27,919 nt of DNA from an uncultured Planctomycetia bacterium. Lineage in GTDB: Bacteria; Planctomycetota; UBA1135; GCA-002686595. The DNA lies in NCBI GenBank assembly GCA_937952135.1, contig CALFYL010000351.1:1-27919 (forward strand), given 5' to 3'. The notes beneath the pieces are model-generated. The model was not told where the DNA came from and ran no database searches. It saw only the letters and a program-made list of their open reading frames with translations. A program made the position numbers and the translations under genes. This document shows positions 7,144-15,175 of this stretch, piece by piece (the stretch's first letter is position 1; every line of letters begins with the position of its first letter).

Positions 7144-8742
7144 GTGACACCGAACTCGAACCGCCACCGCCGTCGATCCCGCGGCCGTTCGGCGCTGGCC
7201 CCCGTCGCCGCGGTCGCCCTGGTCTGCGCGACGCTCGGCATCGGCGCGATGGTGTTCGAGCCCTTCGGCGGCTCGTCCACGGAACTCCTCGACGCCGGCG
7301 CGCCCGTTCGGCGCGGACCGTTGCGCTTCACGACGATCGCCAGCGGCAGCCTGCGCGCGCGCGACACGCTGCGCCTCACGAGCGCCGTCGAGGGCCGCAC
7401 CTCGATCCTCTCGGTGGTTCCCGAGGGAACGCAAGTGAAGAAGGGCGACCTCGTGTGCGAGCTCGACGCGTCCCTGATGGTCGAGCGCCGCATCGAGCAG
7501 ACCATCAAGGTCGCCAACAGCGAGGCGGCGGCGGTCAAGGCGCTGCAACTGATCGAGATCCAGGAGAGCCAGAACCTCAGCGACATCCGAGCGGCGCGCC
7601 AGAAGCTCGAGTTCGCCGGACAGGACCTCGCGATGTTCCTCGACGGCGAGCGCGGGCTCGAACTCGAGAGCTCGGAGCAGACCATCGACCTCGCGCGCGA
7701 GGAGCTGCAGCGCACCGAGGGCCGGCTCACGTGGTCGGAGAAGCTGAGCGAGCGCGGCTTCCTCACCGGCACGGAACTCGAGGCCGACCGCATCGCCCAA
7801 CACCGCTCCGAGGTCGAGTTGCGGCGCGCGCAGCAGCAGCTCGACTTGCTTCAGCGCTTCAAGCTCCCGCGGCGCGAAGCCGAATTGCGCGCGGCGCAGG
7901 ACGAGGCGCGGCAGGAGCTGGGCCGCGTGGAGCTGCAGGCGCGCGCGCGGCTCGTGGACCTGGAATCGAACCGCCGCTCGGCCGACGCCGCGCTCCTGCT
8001 CGAGCGCGAGAAGCTCACGCGGCTCGAAGAGCAGATCGCCAAGGCGCGGCTCACGGCGCCCTGCGACGGCTACGTGGTCTACGCGCAACGCGACTGGGAC
8101 GACCCGCCGATCCAACCCGGCGCGGAAGTGCGCGAGCGCGAGGAAATCCTCTCGATCCCGAACACCGGCGCGATGACCGCCGAGGTCAAGCTGCACGAAA
8201 CCGTGTTGCGCCAGGTCCAACTCGGCTCGCCGTGCCGCATCAAGCTCGACGCGCTCCCGGGCATCGAGCTCGACGGCCGCGTGTCCTTCGTCGCCGTGAT
8301 GCCCGACCAGAACAGCCGCTGGTCGAACCCGAGCACGCGCGTCTACCGCACCGAAGTCGAGGTCCTCACGTCCGTGCCCGGCCCGCGCCCGGGGATGTCG
8401 TGTTCGGTCGAGATCCTGATCGACGCGCTCGACGACGTGCTCTACACGCCGGTCCAGTGCGTGTTCCGCGAGGGCGACGAGAATCTCGCCTTCGTGCGCC
8501 GCGGCTCGACCGTCGAACGCCGCACGGTGCGCGTCGGGCGCTACAACCAGATGTGGGTGCAGATTCTCGAGGGGCTGAAGGAAGGCGAACTCGTGCTTCT
8601 CGCCGCGCCGTCGGGCCTGCTGAAGCCTCTGCGGGACGACGAGGAGGCGCCGGCGCCCGGCGAAGTGCCCGAGCCCGAAAACAAGCCCGAAAACAAGCCC
8701 GAGACTCCGCCGGAAACCGAACCCGCCCCCGCGACGGATTGA
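7144..8742 (+). CDS. Periplasmic adaptor (membrane fusion protein, HlyD/RND-MacA type) without adjacent transporter
   Basis: A 532-residue protein. The basic N terminus (RHRRRSRGR) precedes a membrane segment at about residues 17-37 (ALAPVAAVALVCATLGIGAM). Next come a lipoyl-like half (SILSVVPEGTQVKKGDLVCELD), a long heptad-rich coiled coil to about residue 300, the second lipoyl half (LTAPCDGYVVY), beta-barrel segments, and a membrane-proximal domain ending near 505 (EGLKEGELVLLAAP). The last 30 residues are low-complexity Pro/Glu with two ENKP repeats. Such proteins connect an inner-membrane pump to an outer-membrane duct. No ABC or RND pump gene is adjacent: the next gene is convergent and the upstream one is lepA. 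GTG 7144 is the only start that keeps the membrane segment; GGGGAG at 7136-7141 is only 2 nt away, so initiation is uncertain. Confidence 0.85.
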   Translation: MTPNSNRHRRRSRGRSALAPVAAVALVCATLGIGAMVFEPFGGSSTELLDAGAPVRRGPLRFTTIASGSLRARDTLRLTSAVEGRTSILSVVPEGTQVKKGDLVCELDASLMVERRIEQTIKVANSEAAAVKALQLIEIQESQNLSDIRAARQKLEFAGQDLAMFLDGERGLELESSEQTIDLAREELQRTEGRLTWSEKLSERGFLTGTELEADRIAQHRSEVELRRAQQQLDLLQRFKLPRREAELRAAQDEARQELGRVELQARARLVDLESNRRSADAALLLEREKLTRLEEQIAKARLTAPCDGYVVYAQRDWDDPPIQPGAEVREREEILSIPNTGAMTAEVKLHETVLRQVQLGSPCRIKLDALPGIELDGRVSFVAVMPDQNSRWSNPSTRVYRTEVEVLTSVPGPRPGMSCSVEILIDALDDVLYTPVQCVFREGDENLAFVRRGSTVERRTVRVGRYNQMWVQILEGLKEGELVLLAAPSGLLKPLRDDEEAPAPGEVPEPENKPENKPETPPETEPAPATD

Positions 8743-8748
8743 GCGCTC

Positions 8749-9330
8749 TCAGGTCTCGCCGCGGCCGATCCACTTGTCCCGTCGCGCGGGACGCCACGAA
8801 TCCAAGCGCTCGAGCAGCCGCTCGGGATCGGATTCCTCCAGCACGATGGCGCGGTTCTCGGCGCGCAGGAAGCCGTGCGTCACCGCATTGTCGAACAGCG
8901 CGACCAGCGGCTGCCAATAACCTTCGACGTCGAGCAGCGCGCAGGGCTTGTCGTGGAAGCCGAGCTGGCTCCAGGTGAGCACCTCGCAGAACTCCTCGAA
9001 GGTTCCGAAGCCCCCGGGCAGCGCGACGAAGGCCTGCGAGAGCTCGGCCATCTTGGCTTTGCGCTCGTGCATCGATTCGACCACGAGCAGCCGCTGCACG
9101 CCGCGGTGGCCGAGCTCCTTGTCGAGCAACGCGCGCGGGATCACGCCCGTCACCTGTCCGCCCGCCGCGAGCGCCGCGTCGGCGAGCTCGCCCATCAAGC
9201 CGACGTTTCCGCCGCCGTAGACGAGTTCGACGCCGCGTCGCGCGAGCAACGCGCCCAGGCTCCGCGCCGCCGCCGCGAAGGCCCCCGACACGCCGCGATT
9301 CGCGCCGCAAAACACACAGATCGACTTCAT
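8749..9330 (-). CDS. LOG-family nucleotide phosphoribohydrolase (TIGR00730 type)
   Basis: A 193-residue Rossmann-fold protein of the LOG family. The family splits N6-modified AMP (cytokinin ribotide) or related nucleoside monophosphates into base and ribose 5-phosphate; in bacteria it often acts as an AMP or pyrimidine nucleosidase. Signature motifs are CVFCGAN at the N terminus, VYGGGNVGLMG, SMHERKAKM, and the defining PGGFGTFEE at residues 105-113. ATG 9330 is chosen since family members start a few residues before CVFCG; an in-frame GTG at 9360 would add ten residues. Its TGA is only 6 bp from the convergent TGA of the adaptor gene, without room for a terminator. It is divergent from the deacetylase-like gene, 44 bp between starts. 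Confidence 0.93.
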   Translation of the reverse strand: MKSICVFCGANRGVSGAFAAAARSLGALLARRGVELVYGGGNVGLMGELADAALAAGGQVTGVIPRALLDKELGHRGVQRLLVVESMHERKAKMAELSQAFVALPGGFGTFEEFCEVLTWSQLGFHDKPCALLDVEGYWQPLVALFDNAVTHGFLRAENRAIVLEESDPERLLERLDSWRPARRDKWIGRGET

Positions 9331-9374
9331 CCGCGCTAGCGTACGGAGCCCCTTCGCCACGGGCCACGCCGCGC

Positions 9375-10274
9375 ATGCGCGTCTTCTACACCGACCACCA
9401 CGTCGTCGAGCTGCCGCCCGAGCATCGCTTTCCGATGCACAAGTACGCCGCGCTGCGCCGACGCCTGGTCGAGCTCGACGTGCTGCGCTCGAGCGAGCTT
9501 CACCCGGCCCCCGCCGCGCCGCTCGAAGCCTTGCTGGCGGTGCACGAACCCGAGTACGTGCACGCGTTCCTCGCTGGAACGCTCGAGCGCAAGGCCCTGC
9601 AACGCATCGGCTTTCCGTGGTCGCCGAGCCTCGTCGGACGCACGCTCGCCAGCGCGGGCGGAACCCTCGCCGCAGCGCACGAAGCGCTCGCGAGCGGCTT
9701 CGCTGGCGTGCTCGCCGGCGGAACGCACCACGCCCACCGCGCGGAGGGCTCGGGTTTCTGCGTGTTCAACGACCTCGCCGTCGCGGCGGTCGACCTGCTC
9801 GCGCGCGCCGAGGTCCGGCGCGTGCTCGTCGTCGATCTCGACGTGCACCAGGGCGACGGAACGGCCTCGATCTTCGAAGGCGACGAGCGCGTGTTCACGT
9901 TCTCGATGCACGGCGAGCGCAACTTTCCTCTGCGCAAACAGACCAGCGACCTCGACGTGCCGCTGGCCGACGGAACGGGCGACGAGCTCTTCCTGGAACT
10001 TCTGCACACGAACCTCGCGCGCGCCTACGAGCGCTCGCGCCCGGACTTCGTCTTCTACCAGGGCGGTGTGGACCCGCTGAAGCACGACCGGCTCGGCCGG
10101 CTCGACCTGTCGCACGAAGGCCTGCGCGAGCGGGATCGCCGGGTGTTCGAGAGCGCGAGGAAGCTCGGACTGCCGCTCGCGGCGACGCTCGGCGGCGGCT
10201 ATTCGGATCCGATCGAGCCCACGCTCGAAGCCCATGTGAACACCTACCGCGCCGCGCGCGAGGTGTTCGGCTGA
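9375..10274 (+). CDS. Histone deacetylase superfamily zinc hydrolase
   Basis: A 299-residue member of the arginase/deacetylase fold. Catalytic elements are visible: the His pair in GGTHHAH (H118, H119), zinc ligands D156 and H158 in DLDVHQGDGT, third ligand D233 in GGVDPLKHDRLG, and the transition-state Tyr in GGGY (Y276). The small size and lack of extra domains match bacterial homologues close to class IV enzymes, which deacetylate acetyl-lysine, polyamines or other small acylated amines. The natural substrate cannot be read from sequence. ATG 9375 begins directly with the conserved strand MRVFYTDHH. The gene ends within a 16-bp palindrome that also contains the stop codon of the convergent gene at 10281. 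Confidence 0.93.
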   Translation: MRVFYTDHHVVELPPEHRFPMHKYAALRRRLVELDVLRSSELHPAPAAPLEALLAVHEPEYVHAFLAGTLERKALQRIGFPWSPSLVGRTLASAGGTLAAAHEALASGFAGVLAGGTHHAHRAEGSGFCVFNDLAVAAVDLLARAEVRRVLVVDLDVHQGDGTASIFEGDERVFTFSMHGERNFPLRKQTSDLDVPLADGTGDELFLELLHTNLARAYERSRPDFVFYQGGVDPLKHDRLGRLDLSHEGLRERDRRVFESARKLGLPLAATLGGGYSDPIEPTLEAHVNTYRAAREVFG

Positions 10275-10285
10275 GCGCGCTCAGC
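10270..10285. repeat. 16-bp palindrome containing both convergent stop codons
   Basis: GCTGAGCGCGCTCAGC reads the same on both strands and contains the TGA of the deacetylase-like gene (10272-10274) and the TGA of the minus-strand gene (10281-10283). It could form only a short hairpin. The adaptor/LOG pair has a comparable arrangement at 8740-8751. Confidence 0.8.
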
Positions 10286-11384
10286 GCCAGGCCCGATGCT
10301 CGACGGCGGCGACGATCTCGGCCGCTTCCGCATCGAGGCCGCGGCGCACGAGCCAGCGCGCGAGCGCGGAACGCACGAGCACATCGCTGTGAGCGCGCGC
10401 GCGGGCCGCGAGCGCCAGCGCTTCGGGCCGCGAAGCATCGAAAAGCGCTCGCAACGCCGCGCCGGCGGACTCGTCGAGCTGCAGCGCTTGCAGATGGACG
10501 GCCGCCGCCTCGTCCGAGTCCCCTTGCGCGGCGCGCAGTGCGCCCAGCGCGAGCAACACGTCCGCGGTGCGCGGCGCCCGCGAGAGCTCCTGCTCGGCGA
10601 GCGCCAACTCGCCGAGCTCGATCAAGGTGCGTGCGCGGCGCGCGAGGATCGCCGGCGAGAGCGCGGCTTCGGCGCTCTTCGGAAGCTCGTAGCCGAACTC
10701 GCGCATCAGCGCGACCGCCCGCGGGTGCGCGAGGAATCCACGCAAACCGCCGCCGTCGAGCCGGAGCGCGTCCCGCGCCGGCAGCGCGACGTGCGCGGGT
10801 TTCGCTTCGACTCCGAGCCACGCGGCGAGGCTGTCGATTCCTCGTTCGGGCGCCGCTTCGAAGTCCTCGACGCGCAGCGTGAACACGCGCTCACCCGCCT
10901 CGCTTGCCAGAGCGTGCGCCACGGACACCGAGTCGGCCCAGCTCTGCGCCCATTCGAATCCGGCGGCTTCGTCCGAGGCGCGAGCCTTGGTTCCGTCGGC
11001 TACGACGGCGAGCCACCTCGCGTTCGGCAGCCAGCGCGACAGTTGCAGCGCGTGCGCGGCCGTGCGCGGCGACCACAGCGCGAGCACCGAGCCCGCCGCG
11101 CCGCGAGCCTGACTCTCCCCGCCGCGCACTTGGAGGGCGCGCTGTGCAAACACCTCGAGGAACAGGCGCGCGAAACGCTCGAGTGCGGGCTCGATCCAGC
11201 GCGCGGGCTGCGCTCCGACGCCCTGCCAGACCTGCGCGCGATGCTGGGTCGCTTCGCGCAAACGCTCGAGCATCGAACCGACGTCGAAGCCCACGGCGCT
11301 CACGACGCCGCGGGCTTCGAGCGCGCGCAGCAGCGGCTCGACGGGCGCGTTCGGCGCGCCGAGCACGATCGCGGTGGAGCTCAA
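10281..11384 (-). CDS. Degenerate sulfotransferase-like protein with C-terminal helical-repeat (TPR-like) domain
   Basis: A 367-residue protein. It starts at TTG 11384, which overlaps the TGA of the upstream sulfotransferase as TTGA; an in-frame GTG at 11366 is an alternative. The first half has the layout of a sulfotransferase but with key motifs eroded: AIVLGAPNAPVEPLL where the PAPS phosphate loop (GxxRSGTS) should be, and RWLAVVADGTKARAS where the partner has KFVHIVRDGRDVVAS. A later segment, RVEDFEAAPERGIDSLAAWLGVE, still matches the family's C-terminal helix region. From about residue 230, Ala/Leu-rich helical pairs (ARTLIELGELALAEQELSRA, LLALGALRAAQGDSDEAAAVHLQAL) look like TPRs. It is probably a non-catalytic partner or regulator of the upstream enzyme; this is inference. 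Confidence 0.7.
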   Translation of the reverse strand: MSSTAIVLGAPNAPVEPLLRALEARGVVSAVGFDVGSMLERLREATQHRAQVWQGVGAQPARWIEPALERFARLFLEVFAQRALQVRGGESQARGAAGSVLALWSPRTAAHALQLSRWLPNARWLAVVADGTKARASDEAAGFEWAQSWADSVSVAHALASEAGERVFTLRVEDFEAAPERGIDSLAAWLGVEAKPAHVALPARDALRLDGGGLRGFLAHPRAVALMREFGYELPKSAEAALSPAILARRARTLIELGELALAEQELSRAPRTADVLLALGALRAAQGDSDEAAAVHLQALQLDESAGAALRALFDASRPEALALAARARAHSDVLVRSALARWLVRRGLDAEAAEIVAAVEHRAWR

Positions 11385-12433
11385 GGGCGCGCCTCGCTCG
11401 CGACACCGGCCACGGCTCGTGCGGCGGCGGCGTCGAGCCCCCGAGCTTGCATCCAAGTCGCGAAGGCCGCGCGCGCCGCGGAATCGTCGAGCGTGCGCAC
11501 ACTGAAAGCCGCGAACAGCGATTCGGCGCGCGAAGGCTGCTCGAGCGCGCCCACGATGGCCGCGAGCGACTTGTTCGGCGTGCGCATGCCGCGCACGAAG
11601 CACGCCAGCGCGGCCGATCCGCCGCGCTCGCGACCGAGCACCGCCCAATCGTCCGGCCCGAGCCCGCGGCGCGCCGCCGGCTCGCTCGGCGTGGGCTCGT
11701 ACCCCAGCTCCGCGTTGAGCGTGCGCGCCTCGGCGCAGGCCTCGAACTCGTCGAGCTCGTCGCGTTCGAGCGTTTCGCGCCAAGCGCGCCCGGGCCGCAT
11801 GCGTTTCGCCATTTCGGCATGCTTCTCGTCCGGCGAGAGCCCGAGAAAGCGAAGGACGCTCCCCAGCACGCCCGCCGCGTCGGCGCAGAGTTGCTCGTAG
11901 CGGAGCTCGTGGTAGCGCGCGGAGGGCAGTCTTGCGCCGCACGCACGCGCGGAACGAACCTGGCGCGCCCAACTCGTCGCGATCGCGGTCACGCTCGGCG
12001 TTTCCGCCGCGCGCCGCCAGCCGCGGTCGACGACGTAGGCCTGCAGCGCCGAGGCGACCACGTCGCGGCCGTCGCGCACGATGTGCACGAACTTCGCCGC
12101 CGGCCACAGGCGCTCGAGGTGCGCCATCTGGTCGCAGTACGGCGGGTACTTGTCCCCGTAGACGCCGCCCGACTTGCCCGCGGCCTGGAGTTGCTCGGCG
12201 CCGAGCAGCGACACGTACGCCTTGCCGAGTTCGAGCCCGAAGCCCGACTTGGGCGCCGTCTCGTCGATCGCAGGCGATCCAGCGTTGTCGATGAGCGCGC
12301 ACGTGAGCACCGCTAGCTCGAGGACTCGCAGCTCGTGGCTGATCGCAAGCCTGCCGTGCATCGACAGCAGACTCTGCAGGATGCTCGTGCCGGAACGGCC
12401 CGCGCCCATCACGAAGACTTCGGGAGGGCTCAT
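11381..12433 (-). CDS. PAPS-dependent sulfotransferase family protein
   Basis: A 350-residue cytosolic enzyme of the sulfotransferase superfamily. The 5'-phosphosulfate loop GAGRSGTS is at residues 10-17 and the 3'-phosphate motif RDGRDVVAS at 120-128, so the PAPS site looks intact. The family transfers sulfate from PAPS to hydroxyl or amino groups of carbohydrates, lipids or small molecules; the acceptor is unknown. About 90 C-terminal residues after the core (from GLGPDDWAVLG) are extra. ATG 12433 begins two residues before the first conserved strand (EVFVMGAGRSG); no good Shine-Dalgarno is seen. It overlaps the next gene by 4 nt (TTGA), which suggests translational coupling. It is divergent from the ECF sigma gene at 12563. 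Confidence 0.9.
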   Translation of the reverse strand: MSPPEVFVMGAGRSGTSILQSLLSMHGRLAISHELRVLELAVLTCALIDNAGSPAIDETAPKSGFGLELGKAYVSLLGAEQLQAAGKSGGVYGDKYPPYCDQMAHLERLWPAAKFVHIVRDGRDVVASALQAYVVDRGWRRAAETPSVTAIATSWARQVRSARACGARLPSARYHELRYEQLCADAAGVLGSVLRFLGLSPDEKHAEMAKRMRPGRAWRETLERDELDEFEACAEARTLNAELGYEPTPSEPAARRGLGPDDWAVLGRERGGSAALACFVRGMRTPNKSLAAIVGALEQPSRAESLFAAFSVRTLDDSAARAAFATWMQARGLDAAAARAVAGVASEARP

Positions 12434-12562
12434 GCGGAAGAGTCTGCACTCGCGGGCCCGGGCACGGCAATCGAGTAGCCTCGCGCGACAGATTTCGGCC
12501 CTTTTTCGCCAAGAAGTCCCGGCTTGGCGCGTGGAACCGCCGCGCGCCCCACGGACCTCGAC

Positions 12563-13078
12563 ATGCACGAACCGACCTGGATCCACTCCGCCCTCGAACG
12601 CCACGAACGCGCCTTGATCGCCTTCGCGGCGCGGATCGTCGGCGACCTGGAAACCGCTCGCGAGGTGGTGCAGGAGACGTTCTTGAAGCTGTGCGCGGCG
12701 CGGCGCGAAGAAGTCGAGCCCAAGCTCGTCGAGTGGTTGTTCACCACGTGCCGCAACGCGGCGCTCGACCAACGACGGAGGCTCGGCGCGCGCGGACAAC
12801 GCATGGAGGCGCACGAAATGGAAGAGCATCCCGATCCCAGCAGCGCCTTGAGTGCGCTGGAGACAAAGGACGAGAGCGCGCGAGTACTGAAGTTGCTCGC
12901 GCGCCTTCCGCAGAAGCAGCGCGAAGTGCTGCAACTGCGCTTCGGCGGAGGGCTCTCCTACAAACAGATCGCGTCGGTGACCGGCGACACGGTGGGCAAC
13001 GTCGGTTGGTTGATGCACGCGGGGCTGAAGACACTGCGCGAGCGCTTGAGCGGCGGCGCGCTGCAAGGGAGGTCTTGA
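12563..13078 (+). CDS. ECF-type RNA polymerase sigma factor
   Basis: A 171-residue sigma factor of normal ECF length. Region 2 is residues 10-75 (FAARIVGDLETAREVVQETFLKL, then VEWLFTTCRNAALDQRRR). Region 4 is about 112-165 (LPQKQREVLQLRFGGGLSYKQIASVTGDTVGNVGWLMHAGLKTLRERL). ATG 12563 is used; an in-frame TTG at 12524 would add 13 residues. Only 2 bp separate its stop from the next gene, which carries an anti-sigma-like N-terminal segment, a membrane helix and a vWA domain. The pair is therefore probably a signalling unit in which the membrane protein holds the sigma factor. The 129 bp upstream (12434-12562) also serve the divergent sulfotransferase; I could not identify a convincing self-regulated promoter there. 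Confidence 0.93.
   Translation: MHEPTWIHSALERHERALIAFAARIVGDLETAREVVQETFLKLCAARREEVEPKLVEWLFTTCRNAALDQRRRLGARGQRMEAHEMEEHPDPSSALSALETKDESARVLKLLARLPQKQREVLQLRFGGGLSYKQIASVTGDTVGNVGWLMHAGLKTLRERLSGGALQGRS
13068..13073 (+). promoter_or_regulatory. Strong ribosome binding site for the vWA gene
   Basis: GGGAGG, 7 nt before ATG 13081 and inside the end of the sigma factor gene. It fixes the start of the vWA protein at 13081, although the frame stays open further upstream. Confidence 0.85.
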
Positions 13079-13080
13079 CC

Positions 13081-15135
13081 ATGGTTGCCAAGCACAGTTC
13101 GAACTCGATTCCGTTCGATTCCGCACCCTTCGATCCGGACGACGCGCGTCTGAGCGCTTACGCGATGCGCGAGTTCGGGAGCGACGAACTGACGAGCGAA
13201 GAGATGGCGGCGGTCGAAGCGCTGCTCGCTCGCGACCCGAAGGCGCTCGAGTTCGTTCAGGGCCTGCGAGAGACGATGCGGCAGCTCGACCGCGCGTTCG
13301 CCGCGGCCGAGGCCGACGGATTGAGTGAAGCGCAGCGCGCGGCGATCCTTGCGCAGGCGTCGGCGAGCGCACCCACGTCGTCTGCGCCGGCGAAATCGCG
13401 CAACGCGTGGTCGCGGCGCATGCGCATCGCTCTCGCCGCGGCGATCGTGGTGGCGACGGTCGGTGGAACGCTCCTCGTGTCGCAGCCGTGGCGCGACGGC
13501 GCCGGGCTGTTCTTCGAGGTCGCCACGTCCGAGGGCCACGCTGGGCAGGTTCCCTCCCTCGCCTCCAAGAGTTCGCCCGAAGGTCGAACGGTGGGGCTGC
13601 GCGCCCTCGGCTACTCGGACGGCCAACACTCCGGGTCCGCGCGCGACTCACTTCGGGAGCTTGGTTACGTGTTCAACTTGGTCCAAGTCGACCGACCGGA
13701 ATCCGGCACGGAGCAGTACGACTCGATCTCCGAGCACGCCTTCCGCCGAACTCTCGACGAAGCGCGCTCGACCTTCTCGATCGACGTCGACACGGCGAGC
13801 TACGCGAACGTGCGGCGCCACCTGCGCGACGGCAAGCTCCCGAGCGCCGGCGCGGTGCGGATCGAAGAGCTCGTCAACTACTTCGACTACGCGTACCCGC
13901 AGCCGACCGGATCGGCGCCGTTCTCGGTGACGACCGACGTGCTCGCCTGCCCGTGGGATGCGAACCGCCAGCTCGTGCGGATCGGGCTCAAGGGCCGCGA
14001 AGTGCACGCGAACGAGCGCAAGGACTCGCACCTCGTATTCCTGATCGACGTTTCGGGCTCGATGTCGAGCGAAGACAAGCTGCCGCTCGTGCAGCGCGCG
14101 CTGCGCATGCTCACCGAGCAGCTCGACGTGCGCGACCGCGTGTCGATCGTCGTGTACGCGGGCAACGAGGGCCTGGTGCTCGAGCCGACCAGCGGCCGCG
14201 AGCGCGGCGCGATCCTCGAAGCGATCGAGCGCCTGCAGTCGGGCGGCTCGACGAACGGCGGCGCGGGCATCCAGCTCGCCTACAAGGTCGCGCGTCAGAA
14301 CTTCATCGAAGGCGGCGTGAACCGCGTGATCCTGTGCTCGGACGGCGACTTCAACGTCGGCGTGACGAGTCGTGACGAGCTCGTGAAGCTCGTCGAGACC
14401 GAGCGCAAGAGCGGCGTGTTCCTGAGCGTGCTCGGCTTCGGCACGGGCAACTTGAAGGACTCGCAGATGGAGCAGCTCGCCGACAAAGGCAACGGCGCCT
14501 ACGCCTACATCGATTCGCTCGCCGAGGCGCGCAAGGTGCTCGTCGAGCAGATGAGCGGGACGCTCGAGACCCTCGCGAAGGACGTGAAGATCCAGATCGA
14601 GTTCAACCCGGCCAAGGTGCAGGCGTGGCGGCAGATCGGCTACGAGAACCGCGCGCTCGAGCACCAGGACTTCGCGGACGACACGAAGGACGCGGGCGAG
14701 ATCGGCGCCGGCCACACGGTGACCGCGCTGTACGAAATCGTGCCGGTCGGCGCGCCGTTCGAGGGTCTCCAAGTCGACGGGTTGCGCTACCAGACGCCGC
14801 GCGAGCCGATGCCGAGCGACATGGCCCCGAGCGCCTTCGGCGACGAGTGGATGTTCGTCAAGCTGCGCTACAAGGCGCCGGACGGCGACGTGAGCCGGCT
14901 GTTCGAGCACCCCGTGAGCGGCGCGCCGCAAGCGTGGACCGACGCGCCGCTCGACGCGCGCTTCGCGGCCTCGGTCGCGGCCTTCGGCATGAAGTTGCGC
15001 GGCAGCGAGCACGTGAGCGCGCTGTCCTTCGCGCAGATCCGGCAGATGGCGACCGAAGCGCTGGGCCGCGACGAACGCGGTTGGCGCGTCGAGTTCCTCG
15101 ACCTCGTGCGACGCGCCGACGAGTTGTCGCACTAG
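13081..15135 (+). CDS. Membrane protein with anti-sigma-like N terminus and YfbK-type von Willebrand factor A domain
   Basis: 684 residues. Residues 20-95 (DDARLSAYAMREF, then EMAAVEALLARDPKALEFV) resemble the cytoplasmic helical part of planctomycetal anti-sigma proteins but lack zinc ligands. One membrane helix follows at 116-134. The exported part holds the conserved vWF_A N-terminal segment (FRRTLDEARSTFSIDVDTASYANVRR, about 221-250), then the vWA domain with an intact MIDAS (DVSGSMSS, D323, S325, S327), and a C-terminal YfbK/DUF3520-type region (YENRALEHQDFADDTKDAGEIGAGHTVTALYEI). vWA domains bind protein ligands through a metal ion. Placement 2 bp after an ECF sigma gene suggests the protein senses an envelope signal and releases the sigma factor (inference). 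Confidence 0.9.
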   Translation: MVAKHSSNSIPFDSAPFDPDDARLSAYAMREFGSDELTSEEMAAVEALLARDPKALEFVQGLRETMRQLDRAFAAAEADGLSEAQRAAILAQASASAPTSSAPAKSRNAWSRRMRIALAAAIVVATVGGTLLVSQPWRDGAGLFFEVATSEGHAGQVPSLASKSSPEGRTVGLRALGYSDGQHSGSARDSLRELGYVFNLVQVDRPESGTEQYDSISEHAFRRTLDEARSTFSIDVDTASYANVRRHLRDGKLPSAGAVRIEELVNYFDYAYPQPTGSAPFSVTTDVLACPWDANRQLVRIGLKGREVHANERKDSHLVFLIDVSGSMSSEDKLPLVQRALRMLTEQLDVRDRVSIVVYAGNEGLVLEPTSGRERGAILEAIERLQSGGSTNGGAGIQLAYKVARQNFIEGGVNRVILCSDGDFNVGVTSRDELVKLVETERKSGVFLSVLGFGTGNLKDSQMEQLADKGNGAYAYIDSLAEARKVLVEQMSGTLETLAKDVKIQIEFNPAKVQAWRQIGYENRALEHQDFADDTKDAGEIGAGHTVTALYEIVPVGAPFEGLQVDGLRYQTPREPMPSDMAPSAFGDEWMFVKLRYKAPDGDVSRLFEHPVSGAPQAWTDAPLDARFAASVAAFGMKLRGSEHVSALSFAQIRQMATEALGRDERGWRVEFLDLVRRADELSH

Positions 15136-15175
15136 CCGCGCGAGTCACGACCGACGCCGCCGCGCTTCTCGGTTC

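Noticed and set aside
12533..12562. ECF-type promoter (GGAACC) for the sigma gene at 12563
   Set aside because: The motif is too close to the start codon and has no matching -10 element at the right spacing.
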